Shown here piece after piece: positions 44,704 through 52,388 of a DNA stretch of 64,000 bases. The number at the start of each line of letters is the position of its first letter. Within the stretch, counting starts at the first letter, position 1. The stretch covers positions 62,001 through 126,000 of the forward strand of contig JADJYT010000009.1 in the NCBI GenBank assembly GCA_016719635.1, written 5' to 3'. Made by a program: the position numbers and the translations under genes. The notes below the pieces were generated by a model that had not been told where the DNA came from, made no database searches, and saw only the letters and a list, made by a program, of their open reading frames with translations. The DNA is from Sphingobacteriales bacterium. Lineage in GTDB: Bacteria; Bacteroidota; Bacteroidia; Chitinophagales; JADIYW01.

Positions 44704-46032
44704 TTAATTTTTAGTATAACTTCTTAACTTGTTATTCGATCTGTCCGCATCCAGTTTTGCATTCAGGTATTTTACCAATGACGTCAGGTAATTGGCTTCA
44801 GCTTCTTTGTAAGCATATTCAGCGGAAAGCAGATCGGTATAGGTAATGACGCCTTTCTGGTATTGCAGCGTTGTAACATCATACACATTCTTAGCCAGTT
44901 CCAGTGTTTCTTTGTTTACCGTAAGGTTTTCGATGGAATTGGACAACTGAGTTCCGGAATTCAGCATACGTAGTTTAAGCCCTTCCTCCGTTTGTATCAT
45001 GTTTTCCTTCAGGGAAGCAATGTTCAGTTTGGCTTGTTTTAATGCACTGGAAGTACGCAGACCGTCAAACATCGGAATATCCAGTTTAAAACCTATAGCT
45101 GCAAAGTCAAACCAGTTGGTGAATGATTTGGCAAATGTATTCCCAAAGGCTTGTGCGCCGTATTTGGCATAAAATGCAAATTGAGGATAATATGCAGCTT
45201 TGGTCCGTTTAGCCAAAATCTGCTGCAGATAGATGTTTCTGCGCATCAGTTGCAATTCAATGCTGTTCTTAATGTTAGAGGTGTCTGTATAGTTGTCCGC
45301 ATCTATAATCTCTTTTGGATAAGCAGTGTCAATGACGATAATTGAGTCCAAAGGCATCGCCATGTTGTATTTCAGGTTGTTCAGGGCGATTCCCTTGTTG
45401 GTTAGAAGGATTTCTTTCTGTGCCTTGATGTTGTTGTAATTGACCTGAACTTTATCGACATCAATCTTTCGTGCAACTCCCTTGTCGTACTGAAGTTTGA
45501 TGATAGGCAGCGTCTTATTTATGCGCTCTTCACTTTGCAACAATAGCTTTTCGTTTTCATTGATTAATAAAATCTGATAATACGAGGCAATCACTTCATA
45601 TACCACATCCTCTTCCGTCTTGATTTTCTTCATTTTGGCAATATCGTATCCCGGTTTAATCGCTTTTATCCCCTGTATGTAGGAATAGTTAAAAAGCATC
45701 TGATCCAGCTCCAGCCCGACAGAAGTAACAAACTGATTGCCGAACTGTACTCTTTGTTCCGGTGTACCCGGTCCAAAGGTGTTGGCCGGTATAATAGTTG
45801 TTTGTATTTTTAGATTATCATCCCATTTAGCCTGAGCATACACCTGTGGCAGGTAAGCGGATTGACCTTCCATTTTTCTGGCGTGTGCAACGCCGACATC
45901 ATTAGCGGCGACTTTAATGTTTTTATGATTCTTCAGGGCATAGTCGATGCATTGTTGTAACGTAAATACATCTTGTGAAAAACAATACGTAAGAGAAGAG
46001 AGTATAATAATCAGAAGAACAGGTCTTTTCAT
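44704..46032 (-). CDS. TolC-family outer-membrane efflux channel
   Basis: A 442-residue protein with signal peptide (about 1-19) and the duplicated OEP repeat of long helices and short beta strands (LQQCIDYALKNHKNIKVAANDVGVA near the N-terminus; LELAKNVYDVTTLQYQKGVITYTDLLSAEYAYKEAE near the C-terminus). It forms the outer-membrane duct of the tripartite pump. It starts 3 bases after the stop of the upstream tetR gene. Confidence 0.93.
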   Translation of the reverse strand: MKRPVLLIIILSSLTYCFSQDVFTLQQCIDYALKNHKNIKVAANDVGVAHARKMEGQSAYLPQVYAQAKWDDNLKIQTTIIPANTFGPGTPEQRVQFGNQFVTSVGLELDQMLFNYSYIQGIKAIKPGYDIAKMKKIKTEEDVVYEVIASYYQILLINENEKLLLQSEERINKTLPIIKLQYDKGVARKIDVDKVQVNYNNIKAQKEILLTNKGIALNNLKYNMAMPLDSIIVIDTAYPKEIIDADNYTDTSNIKNSIELQLMRRNIYLQQILAKRTKAAYYPQFAFYAKYGAQAFGNTFAKSFTNWFDFAAIGFKLDIPMFDGLRTSSALKQAKLNIASLKENMIQTEEGLKLRMLNSGTQLSNSIENLTVNKETLELAKNVYDVTTLQYQKGVITYTDLLSAEYAYKEAEANYLTSLVKYLNAKLDADRSNNKLRSYTKN

Positions 46033-46035
46033 TTT

Positions 46036-46665
46036 TTACAGTTTAATCTTTTTTATTAATCGTTGAAACTCCTCAATCCCTTTTGGAGTGGCAATGGCAT
46101 AGAAATTATATTTGAGGATTTCCATATACATATCCGTTGGTTTGTAATTTTTACCGTCTAATTGCAGGGGCAGGAAGGACATGTGCAATTGCAGCATGGT
46201 GATCATATCTACATTGATGTCCTTGCGGTACAGGCCTTGTCGGATGCCTTTTTTCAGGTTAGCGGAGATATTGGCTTTCGCAAAGAAATCCCTGTGGTTC
46301 TCAACCAATGACCAGCTTTCCGGATAAAATTTCACCAGGTCGCGCATCATGGAAGGATGAAACATCTGAAGTTCAGTATTGATGTGTGCGGCTATGAGCA
46401 GCAATTCTTCAATTGCATTTTCCGTTTGTTCCGATATGGATAAAATCGCGTTTTCATCACATTTCAAATCATACTCAACACAGAATTTTACCAGGTCTGC
46501 TTTGTTTTCAATCTGTTTGTATAATGTTTTCTTTGAAATTCCGAGTTCTTTTGCCAAATCATCCATGGTGGTATTTCGCACGCCGATGGTATAAAACAAA
46601 TGCCTGGCCTTTTCGAATATTTTGGCTGAGATGGGATTCTCCTGTTTTATCATGCCGGTATTCAT
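46036..46665 (-). CDS. TetR-family regulator of the RND efflux operon
   Basis: A 209-residue regulator with helix-turn-helix IGVRNTTMDDLAKELGISKKTLYKQIENKADL in the first 60 residues. It is the first gene of the pump operon, a layout typical for autogenous repression of efflux. The ATG at 46665 is chosen (a TTG 21 bases earlier is possible), since a TACCTTTA box lies six bases before it. A partial inverted repeat upstream is a candidate operator. Confidence 0.88.
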   Translation of the reverse strand: MNTGMIKQENPISAKIFEKARHLFYTIGVRNTTMDDLAKELGISKKTLYKQIENKADLVKFCVEYDLKCDENAILSISEQTENAIEELLLIAAHINTELQMFHPSMMRDLVKFYPESWSLVENHRDFFAKANISANLKKGIRQGLYRKDINVDMITMLQLHMSFLPLQLDGKNYKPTDMYMEILKYNFYAIATPKGIEEFQRLIKKIKL

Positions 46666-46694
46666 CTGGGGTAAAGGTAAATACAATAAACGCA

Positions 46695-46722
46695 GGAAAC
46701 TGAAAAGGGTTTTAAAGTTTCC
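46695..46722. promoter_or_regulatory. Inverted repeat upstream of the efflux tetR, candidate operator
   Basis: Outer arms GGAAACT (46695-46701) and AGTTTCC (46716-46722) are perfect, with a partly symmetric AAAA/TTTT interior. The site lies between divergent tetR and oxidoreductase genes. Confidence 0.45.
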
Positions 46723-46752
46723 AAAAATTTAACGTTAAGAAATTGTTCTGCA

Positions 46753-46760
46753 TAATTTTG
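46753..46760 (+). promoter_or_regulatory. Oxidoreductase gene -7 box TAATTTTG
   Basis: An exact TAnnTTTG match 31 bases before the ATG at 46792. No clear TTG partner at the usual distance. Confidence 0.4.
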
Positions 46761-46791
46761 AATTCCGGCTTTTGCATCCTAACTTTCAGTC

Positions 46792-47781
46792 ATGCAAGCA
46801 CTCGTACTCCGAAAAGACACCTTTCAGGTTGAAGAAGTTGAACAACCGGACTTAAAAGACCGGCAGGCGTTGGTGAGCATCCATTTCGCCGCTTTAAACC
46901 ACCGGGATGAATGGATACGGCAGGGACAATATGCCAAAATACAGCTTCCTGCAATTCTGGGCTCAGACGGATGTGGCATTGTAGAGAAGGTTTCGAATGA
47001 TACCGATAGCCATTGGTTAGGCAAGGAAGTAATTATCAACCCGAATATGCATTGGGGAACGGATAACCGTTTCCAGTCAAAAGAATATCAGATTCTGGGT
47101 ATGCCGGCTCAGGGTACGCTGGCCCAATATGTGGTGGCAGATATTGACAGACTGCAGGAAAAACCTGTTCATCTTACCATGGAGCAGGCTGCTGCATTGC
47201 CGCTAGCCGGATTAACGGCCTACAATGCATTGTTTAATAAAGGAAGCGTGCAGGCTGGAATGAGTGTTTTAATCTCAGGCGTTGGAGGCGGGGTGGCACA
47301 ATTCGCCTTTCTGTTTGCAAAAGCTGCGGGTGCTCATGTATATGTCACATCCAGTAAAGCGGACGTTCTGAACACGTGCATGGCATTAGGTGCAGACGGA
47401 GGGGTTGATTACACCAAAGAAAATGAAATCAGGAATCTGGCAAAGGGAATTGGCGGTTTTGATATTATCATAGACTCTGCCTGTGGCGATGGCATGAATG
47501 AACTTATAGCAGCGTTAAGACCTGCCGGTAAATTTGTCTTTTACGGTGCAACGAGAGGTTTGCCGGCAAATTTGAATATGCGTCAGATTTTCTGGAATCA
47601 CCTTCAATTGCTGGGCAGCACCATGGGCAGTGATGAAGATTTTGAAAAAATGCTGCGATTCTGTAATATGCATAAAATTATGCCCGTCTTAGACAGGACA
47701 TTTGAACTGAAGGATGCCGTTGCAGCATTTGACAGGATGAAACAAGGCGGACAATTTGGCAAGATAATTGTCAGAATTTAA
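46792..47781 (+). CDS. MDR-superfamily zinc-type alcohol dehydrogenase / quinone oxidoreductase
   Basis: A 329-residue medium-chain dehydrogenase/reductase with the GroES-like N-terminal half (VSIHFAALNHRDEWIRQGQY, LGSDGCGIVEKV) and a Rossmann domain (LISGVGGGVAQFAFLFAKAAGA). The structural-zinc cysteine lobe is missing, as in quinone-oxidoreductase-like members, so NADPH-dependent reduction of quinones or enones is most likely. It is divergent from the efflux tetR and could share its control. Confidence 0.85.
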   Translation: MQALVLRKDTFQVEEVEQPDLKDRQALVSIHFAALNHRDEWIRQGQYAKIQLPAILGSDGCGIVEKVSNDTDSHWLGKEVIINPNMHWGTDNRFQSKEYQILGMPAQGTLAQYVVADIDRLQEKPVHLTMEQAAALPLAGLTAYNALFNKGSVQAGMSVLISGVGGGVAQFAFLFAKAAGAHVYVTSSKADVLNTCMALGADGGVDYTKENEIRNLAKGIGGFDIIIDSACGDGMNELIAALRPAGKFVFYGATRGLPANLNMRQIFWNHLQLLGSTMGSDEDFEKMLRFCNMHKIMPVLDRTFELKDAVAAFDRMKQGGQFGKIIVRI

Positions 47782-47825
47782 GAAGTATCTGAATTTTATA
47801 AGTATTTTTAAACAAAAAACAAAAA

Positions 47826-48407
47826 ATGGATTTACAACAACTTTTGGGTGGTTCTCTTGGACAAGAAGCTACTCAATTAATCAGTCAGCAATTGGGTATT
47901 GATCCGAATCAGGCGCAAAGCGCCGTGAATCTGGCTATACCCACCCTTTTAAATGCATTGAATAAGAATGCTTCTTCAGAAGAAGGAGCATCCTCTCTCT
48001 TTAATGCAGTAACAACTAAGCACAGCAATGGCGGTCTGGAAGATTTATCCGGTTTGGCTCAAAGTGCATTAGGCGGCGAAGGAAATTCTATCTTAAAACA
48101 TATTTTAGGTGGCATACAGCCAAATGTTGAGAATGCTATTTCTCAAAATACCGGCATTAACGGCGGGCAGGCTTCACAGATCTTACAAATCCTGGCACCT
48201 ATTTTACTGAAAACATTAGGCAGTCAGACACAATCACAGGGCCTGGATATCGGTGGTCTGGCCGGATTATTAAATAATGTTGTTGGCAATCAGCAGCAGC
48301 AGGCACCTAAACAGCAGGACATCATTTCTCAGTTATTGGACAGAGATAAAGACGGTAGCGTAATAGATGACGTTGCTGGTATGCTGGGAAATCTATTTAA
48401 AAAATAG
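47826..48407 (+). CDS. DUF937 family protein (YidB-like)
   Basis: A 193-residue soluble protein rich in Gln, Gly and Leu with the DUF937 pattern: MDLQQLLGGSLGQEATQLISQQLGIDPNQAQSA, LAIPTLLNALNKN, ILQILAPILLKTLGSQ, and a C-terminal DRDKDGSVIDDVAGMLGNLF stretch like a single EF-hand-type loop. Function unknown. It is followed by a good terminator, so it is probably the end of its transcript. Confidence 0.85.
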   Translation: MDLQQLLGGSLGQEATQLISQQLGIDPNQAQSAVNLAIPTLLNALNKNASSEEGASSLFNAVTTKHSNGGLEDLSGLAQSALGGEGNSILKHILGGIQPNVENAISQNTGINGGQASQILQILAPILLKTLGSQTQSQGLDIGGLAGLLNNVVGNQQQQAPKQQDIISQLLDRDKDGSVIDDVAGMLGNLFKK

Positions 48408-48425
48408 AGGAAGCATATAGATTGA

Positions 48426-48460
48426 AATGCCACTCCAGACTGGAGAGGCATTTTTGTTTT
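48426..48460 (+). terminator. Rho-independent terminator after the DUF937 gene
   Basis: Arms AATGCCACTCCAG and CTGGAGAGGCATT pair at 12 of 13 positions, followed by TTTGTTTT. Confidence 0.85.
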
Positions 48461-48462
48461 GC

Positions 48463-48493
48463 TTTTGTTTGGGAAAGTTTTAGATTATATTTG
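48463..48493 (+). promoter_or_regulatory. Promoter of the amgK-like/murU-like operon
   Basis: A TTTTG at 48463-48467 and an exact TATATTTG at 48486-48493, 18 bases apart. The ATG begins only four bases after the box, so the mRNA should be leaderless or nearly so. Confidence 0.55.
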
Positions 48494-48497
48494 TAGT

Positions 48498-49925
48498 ATG
48501 CACGAAGAAATACTAAAGCATTTATTTCGCGAATATTTCAAAGAAGATTGTTTTTCGATTCTACAGTTACCTCAGGCGGGATCGGACAGAATCTATTTTC
48601 GTTTAAAAGGTGCTGCGCATATCGCTATTGGTACATTCGGAAAGGATGCCAAGGAAAACGAAACCTTTATCCACCATACCCATCATTTTCACCAAAAACA
48701 GATAGCGGTTCCGCAAGTTTTTATTGCCAGTGAAAATAAACAATATTACCTGCAGGAAGACCTCGGCGACACATCACTCTATACCGTCATTAAAAAAGAA
48801 GGAATAACTGAAGTGGTAGTGGGTTATTTGAGAAAAGTCTTGCTGCAGCTGACATATCTTCAGATAAAAGGCGCGGAAGGTTTTGATTTTTCCTCCTGTT
48901 ATCCTATTCAGGAGTTCAATAAAAGTTCTATGTTCTGGGATCTGAACGGGTTTAAGTATTATTTTGCACGGATAGCGAGAGTGCAGTTTAGTGAGATAGA
49001 ACTGAATAAGGATTTTCATACTCTTTGTGATTATTTGTTGCAGGAACCTCATTCGTTTTTTATGTTTCGGGATTGTCAGTCCAGGAACATAATGATTTAT
49101 CAGGATAAACCTTATTTTATCGATTATCAGGGTGGGAGAAAAGGTGCATTGCAGTATGATGCCGCCTCCTTGCTGTGGCAGGCAGGTGCGAAGATTCCAT
49201 ATCCGCTTCGGGAAGATTTATTGGAGTTCTACTGTCAGCATGTTGCTGCTCTGATAAACATAAACAAAGTGGATTTCAAGGAACGTTATTATGGGTTTGT
49301 TTTAATCAGGATGCTTCAGGTATTGGGTGCTTACGGATTCAGGGGGTTGATTGAAAAACGAAGCCATTTTATTGAAAGCATCATTCCCGCGCTGGAAAAT
49401 GTGAGATGGTTTCTGAAAAATGTGCAGTTGAAGATTGAACTTCCGGAATTAAAAAGTGTGTTGCAGCAACTGATTGTTTCTGATGCATTCAAAGAAGAAA
49501 AATTTGACGGTTCATCCAAACAGTTAAAGATTAACATCAACAGCTTTTCGTATAGACGTGGTATCCCTGCCGATGCAACCGGTAATGGCGGCGGCTTTGT
49601 GTTTGACTGCAGGGGGCTGCACAATCCCGGAAGGTACGAAGCATACAAACAGCTGACCGGTAAAGATGTACCTGTCATTGAGTTTTTGGAATCAAAAAGC
49701 AAAGTCAAGGATTTTCTGGAGAACGTCAGTAAATTGATTGATGTCAATATCCAGGATTATCTGGCAAGGGATTTCGAACATCTGCAGATTAATTTTGGCT
49801 GTACTGGTGGTCAACATCGAAGTGTGTATTGTGCCGAACAAACCGCCCGGTATATTCAGGAAAGATATAAGATTAAGGTGCAGTTAAAACATATTGAACG
49901 TGAATTACAGGGACAATTTATTTAA
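48498..49925 (+). CDS. AmgK-like amino-sugar kinase fused to a RapZ C-terminal domain
   Basis: A 475-residue two-domain protein. Residues about 1-320 are an aminoglycoside-phosphotransferase-fold kinase: catalytic loop FRDCQSRN (190-197, D192, N197), metal-binding FIDYQGG (D209), and KGALQYDAASLLW. Residues about 341-475 match the C-terminal domain of RapZ: VFDCRGLHNPGRYEAYKQLTG and FGCTGGQHRSV (433-443). In Pseudomonas, AmgK phosphorylates MurNAc and GlcNAc at the anomeric position and MurU then makes UDP-MurNAc; the MurU-like gene starts four bases downstream, supporting that role. RapZ's C-domain senses glucosamine-6-phosphate in E. coli. Feedback sensing of amino-sugar supply by the fused domain is inference. 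Confidence 0.82.
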   Translation: MHEEILKHLFREYFKEDCFSILQLPQAGSDRIYFRLKGAAHIAIGTFGKDAKENETFIHHTHHFHQKQIAVPQVFIASENKQYYLQEDLGDTSLYTVIKKEGITEVVVGYLRKVLLQLTYLQIKGAEGFDFSSCYPIQEFNKSSMFWDLNGFKYYFARIARVQFSEIELNKDFHTLCDYLLQEPHSFFMFRDCQSRNIMIYQDKPYFIDYQGGRKGALQYDAASLLWQAGAKIPYPLREDLLEFYCQHVAALININKVDFKERYYGFVLIRMLQVLGAYGFRGLIEKRSHFIESIIPALENVRWFLKNVQLKIELPELKSVLQQLIVSDAFKEEKFDGSSKQLKININSFSYRRGIPADATGNGGGFVFDCRGLHNPGRYEAYKQLTGKDVPVIEFLESKSKVKDFLENVSKLIDVNIQDYLARDFEHLQINFGCTGGQHRSVYCAEQTARYIQERYKIKVQLKHIERELQGQFI

Positions 49926-49928
49926 GGT

Positions 49929-50672
49929 ATGAAGGCGATGGTTTTTGCAGCGGGATTGGGTACACGGCTAAAGCCTTTAACAGACAATTGCCCGAAGGCG
50001 TTGATACCTGTCGGCGGAAAACCGATGCTGCAGATTGCCATTGAACAACTCAAGAGATATGGCTTTGATGAGATAATCATCAATGTTCATTATTTGGGAG
50101 CACACATTCATCAATTCCTGAAACAACATCATTCTTTCGGTATTCGTATAGATGTCTCCGACGAAACGGATGGAATACTGGAAACGGGCGGAGGGCTATG
50201 GAAAGCGAGGCGTTTTTTTGATGACGGAAAGCCTTTTCTTTTATGCAATTCGGATGTCTTAACCAATATCCACCTGGATAAATTTTATCAGTCACATCTG
50301 CAAAATAATGCTATAGCCACATTGGCAGTGCGCAATCGGAAATCATCCCGTTATTTGCTGTTTGACGATGAGGATGTCTTGTGCGGATGGAAAAACAGCC
50401 AAAAGAATGAACAGATGATTCCGAGTTCTTCACATGAAGAAAATAGGTTACACCCTTTTGCATTTAGCGGTTATCACATCATATCACCGGAGATTTTTAA
50501 ACATAACAGCAAATCGGGAAAGTTTTCGATGATAGACTGGTACCTTGCCATTTGCGGTTCCCAAATTATAAAAGCATATCATCATGATGAGGACATTTGG
50601 GTGGATATTGGTTCTGAGAAGCAATTACAGAACGCAAATGAACTGATGAGGTCTGCCAATATTTTCGGGTAA
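49929..50672 (+). CDS. MurU-like sugar-1-phosphate nucleotidyltransferase
   Basis: A 247-residue nucleotidyltransferase: FAAGLGTRLKPLTDNCPKAL (7-26) with the GxGTRL signature and catalytic Lys, ETGGGLWKA, LLCNSDVLTNI with the metal-binding Asp, and a closing DEDIWVDIGSEKQL. Size and motifs fit MurU (MurNAc-1-phosphate uridylyltransferase) better than the longer mannose-1-phosphate enzymes. It lies directly after the AmgK-like gene, in one operon. Together they would bypass early peptidoglycan precursor synthesis during cell-wall recycling. Confidence 0.8.
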   Translation: MKAMVFAAGLGTRLKPLTDNCPKALIPVGGKPMLQIAIEQLKRYGFDEIIINVHYLGAHIHQFLKQHHSFGIRIDVSDETDGILETGGGLWKARRFFDDGKPFLLCNSDVLTNIHLDKFYQSHLQNNAIATLAVRNRKSSRYLLFDDEDVLCGWKNSQKNEQMIPSSSHEENRLHPFAFSGYHIISPEIFKHNSKSGKFSMIDWYLAICGSQIIKAYHHDEDIWVDIGSEKQLQNANELMRSANIFG

Positions 50673-50674
50673 AG

Positions 50675-51562
50675 TTATTTTATAACCTGATAGCCGAACT
50701 TTGCATATACGGGACGGTGGTCAGACAACCATTCTCCGTTGGAATCTAAAAATTTATCTCCCTGGATTTCGTACTCAGTGGCTGTGAATTTCAAGGTGCT
50801 GTTGCTTCTGTAAAATATCTTATCTACTACTTCACAGTCCGGATTGGTTGCCAGCGGGCTGCAATCCATTAAGGAGTTTCCATCCTGATTCGGCAGCACA
50901 CCGTCGCGGGTCAGTTCTACCCATACATCTGTAAATCCTCGGTCTAAAATCTCACGGATATTATCGCCGGTTCGGGTATATCTGCAGTTCATATCTCCCA
51001 TGATAATGACGGCATGGTCTTTGGAGCGATAGTCAATATATTTACACAGTTGCAGGATATTCTTCCTTCGGGCAACCAAGTCCAAAGAATCAGAACCGGC
51101 ATTGCAATGTACGTTGTATAGGTCAAAATAGGCATCCGGCGAAATCTTTACCCTGCAATAGGTGAATCCTTTTGGTGTAAGGCAGTCCGTTCCATGGCAA
51201 TCAGCCCAGGAGGTGCGCATAAAATTTAAGAAAACAAATTTAGAAAACATGTTTAATCCGTCTCCCAGGCTTCCTTCAGGTGCTAAATAGGTGCTTTTGT
51301 ATGGATGATGGTTATCTTTAATCAATAAGTCGTGGTAAAAAAAATCTTCCTGAACATTAACCAGGTCGTAGTTATTCAGTCGAGGACTGATTTGAGGCGT
51401 GTTAGCCAGGGGATGAGAGCTGGAAAGTGGTTCAGGTAATCCTGCTACGTTGTAAGATAACACGGTAAGGGTACCTTCTGTAGGAAAATTTTGTTCCGTT
51501 TTGTTACAGCCAATCATGCTCAACAGTAGCAACAGGATGGCAGATAATCTGCGATTTTTCAT
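50675..51562 (-). CDS. EEP-family phosphodiesterase lipoprotein
   Basis: A 295-residue protein with lipobox SMIGC (Cys 19) and an endonuclease/exonuclease/phosphatase fold: N38 in LSYNVAGLPEP, E72 in VQEDFF, YNVHCNAG, IMGDMNCRY and the closing LSDHRPVYAKF. It resembles sphingomyelinase C-like members more than DNases, and shares that fold with the T9SS protein at 15431-17725. It is convergent with the murU-like gene (2-base gap). Substrate unknown. Confidence 0.82.
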   Translation of the reverse strand: MKNRRLSAILLLLLSMIGCNKTEQNFPTEGTLTVLSYNVAGLPEPLSSSHPLANTPQISPRLNNYDLVNVQEDFFYHDLLIKDNHHPYKSTYLAPEGSLGDGLNMFSKFVFLNFMRTSWADCHGTDCLTPKGFTYCRVKISPDAYFDLYNVHCNAGSDSLDLVARRKNILQLCKYIDYRSKDHAVIIMGDMNCRYTRTGDNIREILDRGFTDVWVELTRDGVLPNQDGNSLMDCSPLATNPDCEVVDKIFYRSNSTLKFTATEYEIQGDKFLDSNGEWLSDHRPVYAKFGYQVIK

Positions 51563-51635
51563 ACCATTAAGATACTAACTTTCACCTATTTTTCATAATA
51601 TGCGTAAAGAAAAGTAATCCCCAAAAAACTATTAG

Positions 51636-51926
51636 ATGATAAAACATATTGTTTGCTGGAAATTAAAAGAACACGAAAAGAACGGAAATGCTCAAAGAGT
51701 TAAGCAGCTTTTAGAGGACCTAAAAGATATAGGGTTCATTGAACGGATTGAAGTGGGTATAAATTCAGAGGATACGCCACAGGACAACTGGGATGTTGTT
51801 CTGATTGCTGAGTTTAATACCCTTGAAGATTTGAACAGATATCAGGCACATCCCAGGCATAAGGAAGCCGGCGCATTCATAAAATCGGTAGTGGAGCAGA
51901 GGGTCTGTGTAGATTATAAATGCTGA
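51636..51926 (+). CDS. Dabb-family stress-responsive alpha/beta-barrel protein
   Basis: A 96-residue ferredoxin-like dimeric barrel protein: MIKHIVCWKLKEH at the start, a central WDVVLIAEFNTLEDLNRYQAHPRHKEA and terminal VVEQRVCVDYKC are the Dabb signature. The family is soluble and of largely unknown function. It is monocistronic and ends exactly where the convergent gene's stop begins. Confidence 0.9.
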   Translation: MIKHIVCWKLKEHEKNGNAQRVKQLLEDLKDIGFIERIEVGINSEDTPQDNWDVVLIAEFNTLEDLNRYQAHPRHKEAGAFIKSVVEQRVCVDYKC

Positions 51927-52388
51927 TTATTCTTTCACCAGCACTAATCTCAGTTCTTCTTCACCGCAATTGGTGTACATGATGCCGTCCATATATAATT
52001 TCTTCTTATAGGTACTCCTGTAGATGTTGAGTCTGGCATTCCCGCTGCACCACTGCAACCCTTTTGGAAGCAAGTCATAAAAGACAAAACTCTCCTGTAG
52101 TATCGAAATGGTATATTTGGTATAATCCAGGCTTCCGGAAACAGACCATTTTGCCTTATAGATATCGGTCTGATATCGGTATTGTACTGTCATTTCTCCC
52201 ACTAAATCACCCTCATCGTTATCGTCAATGATATATAATGTCACCGGAAGTCCGTCTTTATTGTCTGAGTCTGGGTTTTTGGATATGAGAAACCCTTTCC
52301 AATTGCCGTGTATTTCAGGATTGCCTGAAAAGCAACTGTATGTAATCAGCAGGAATAGAATGGTATGTATTTTTTTAAGCCACATCAT
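51927..52388 (-). CDS. Small secreted protein of unknown function
   Basis: A 153-residue protein with an N-terminal signal (MMWLKKIHTILFLLITYSCFSG) and a beta-rich mature part (IHGNWKGFLIS, LVGEMTVQYRY, KKLYMDGIMYTNCGEEELRLVLVK), similar in pattern to small lipocalin-like envelope proteins. No family assigned. Its ATG overlaps the glyS stop by four bases (ATGA), so it is translated from the glyS transcript. Confidence 0.65.
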   Translation of the reverse strand: MMWLKKIHTILFLLITYSCFSGNPEIHGNWKGFLISKNPDSDNKDGLPVTLYIIDDNDEGDLVGEMTVQYRYQTDIYKAKWSVSGSLDYTKYTISILQESFVFYDLLPKGLQWCSGNARLNIYRSTYKKKLYMDGIMYTNCGEEELRLVLVKE

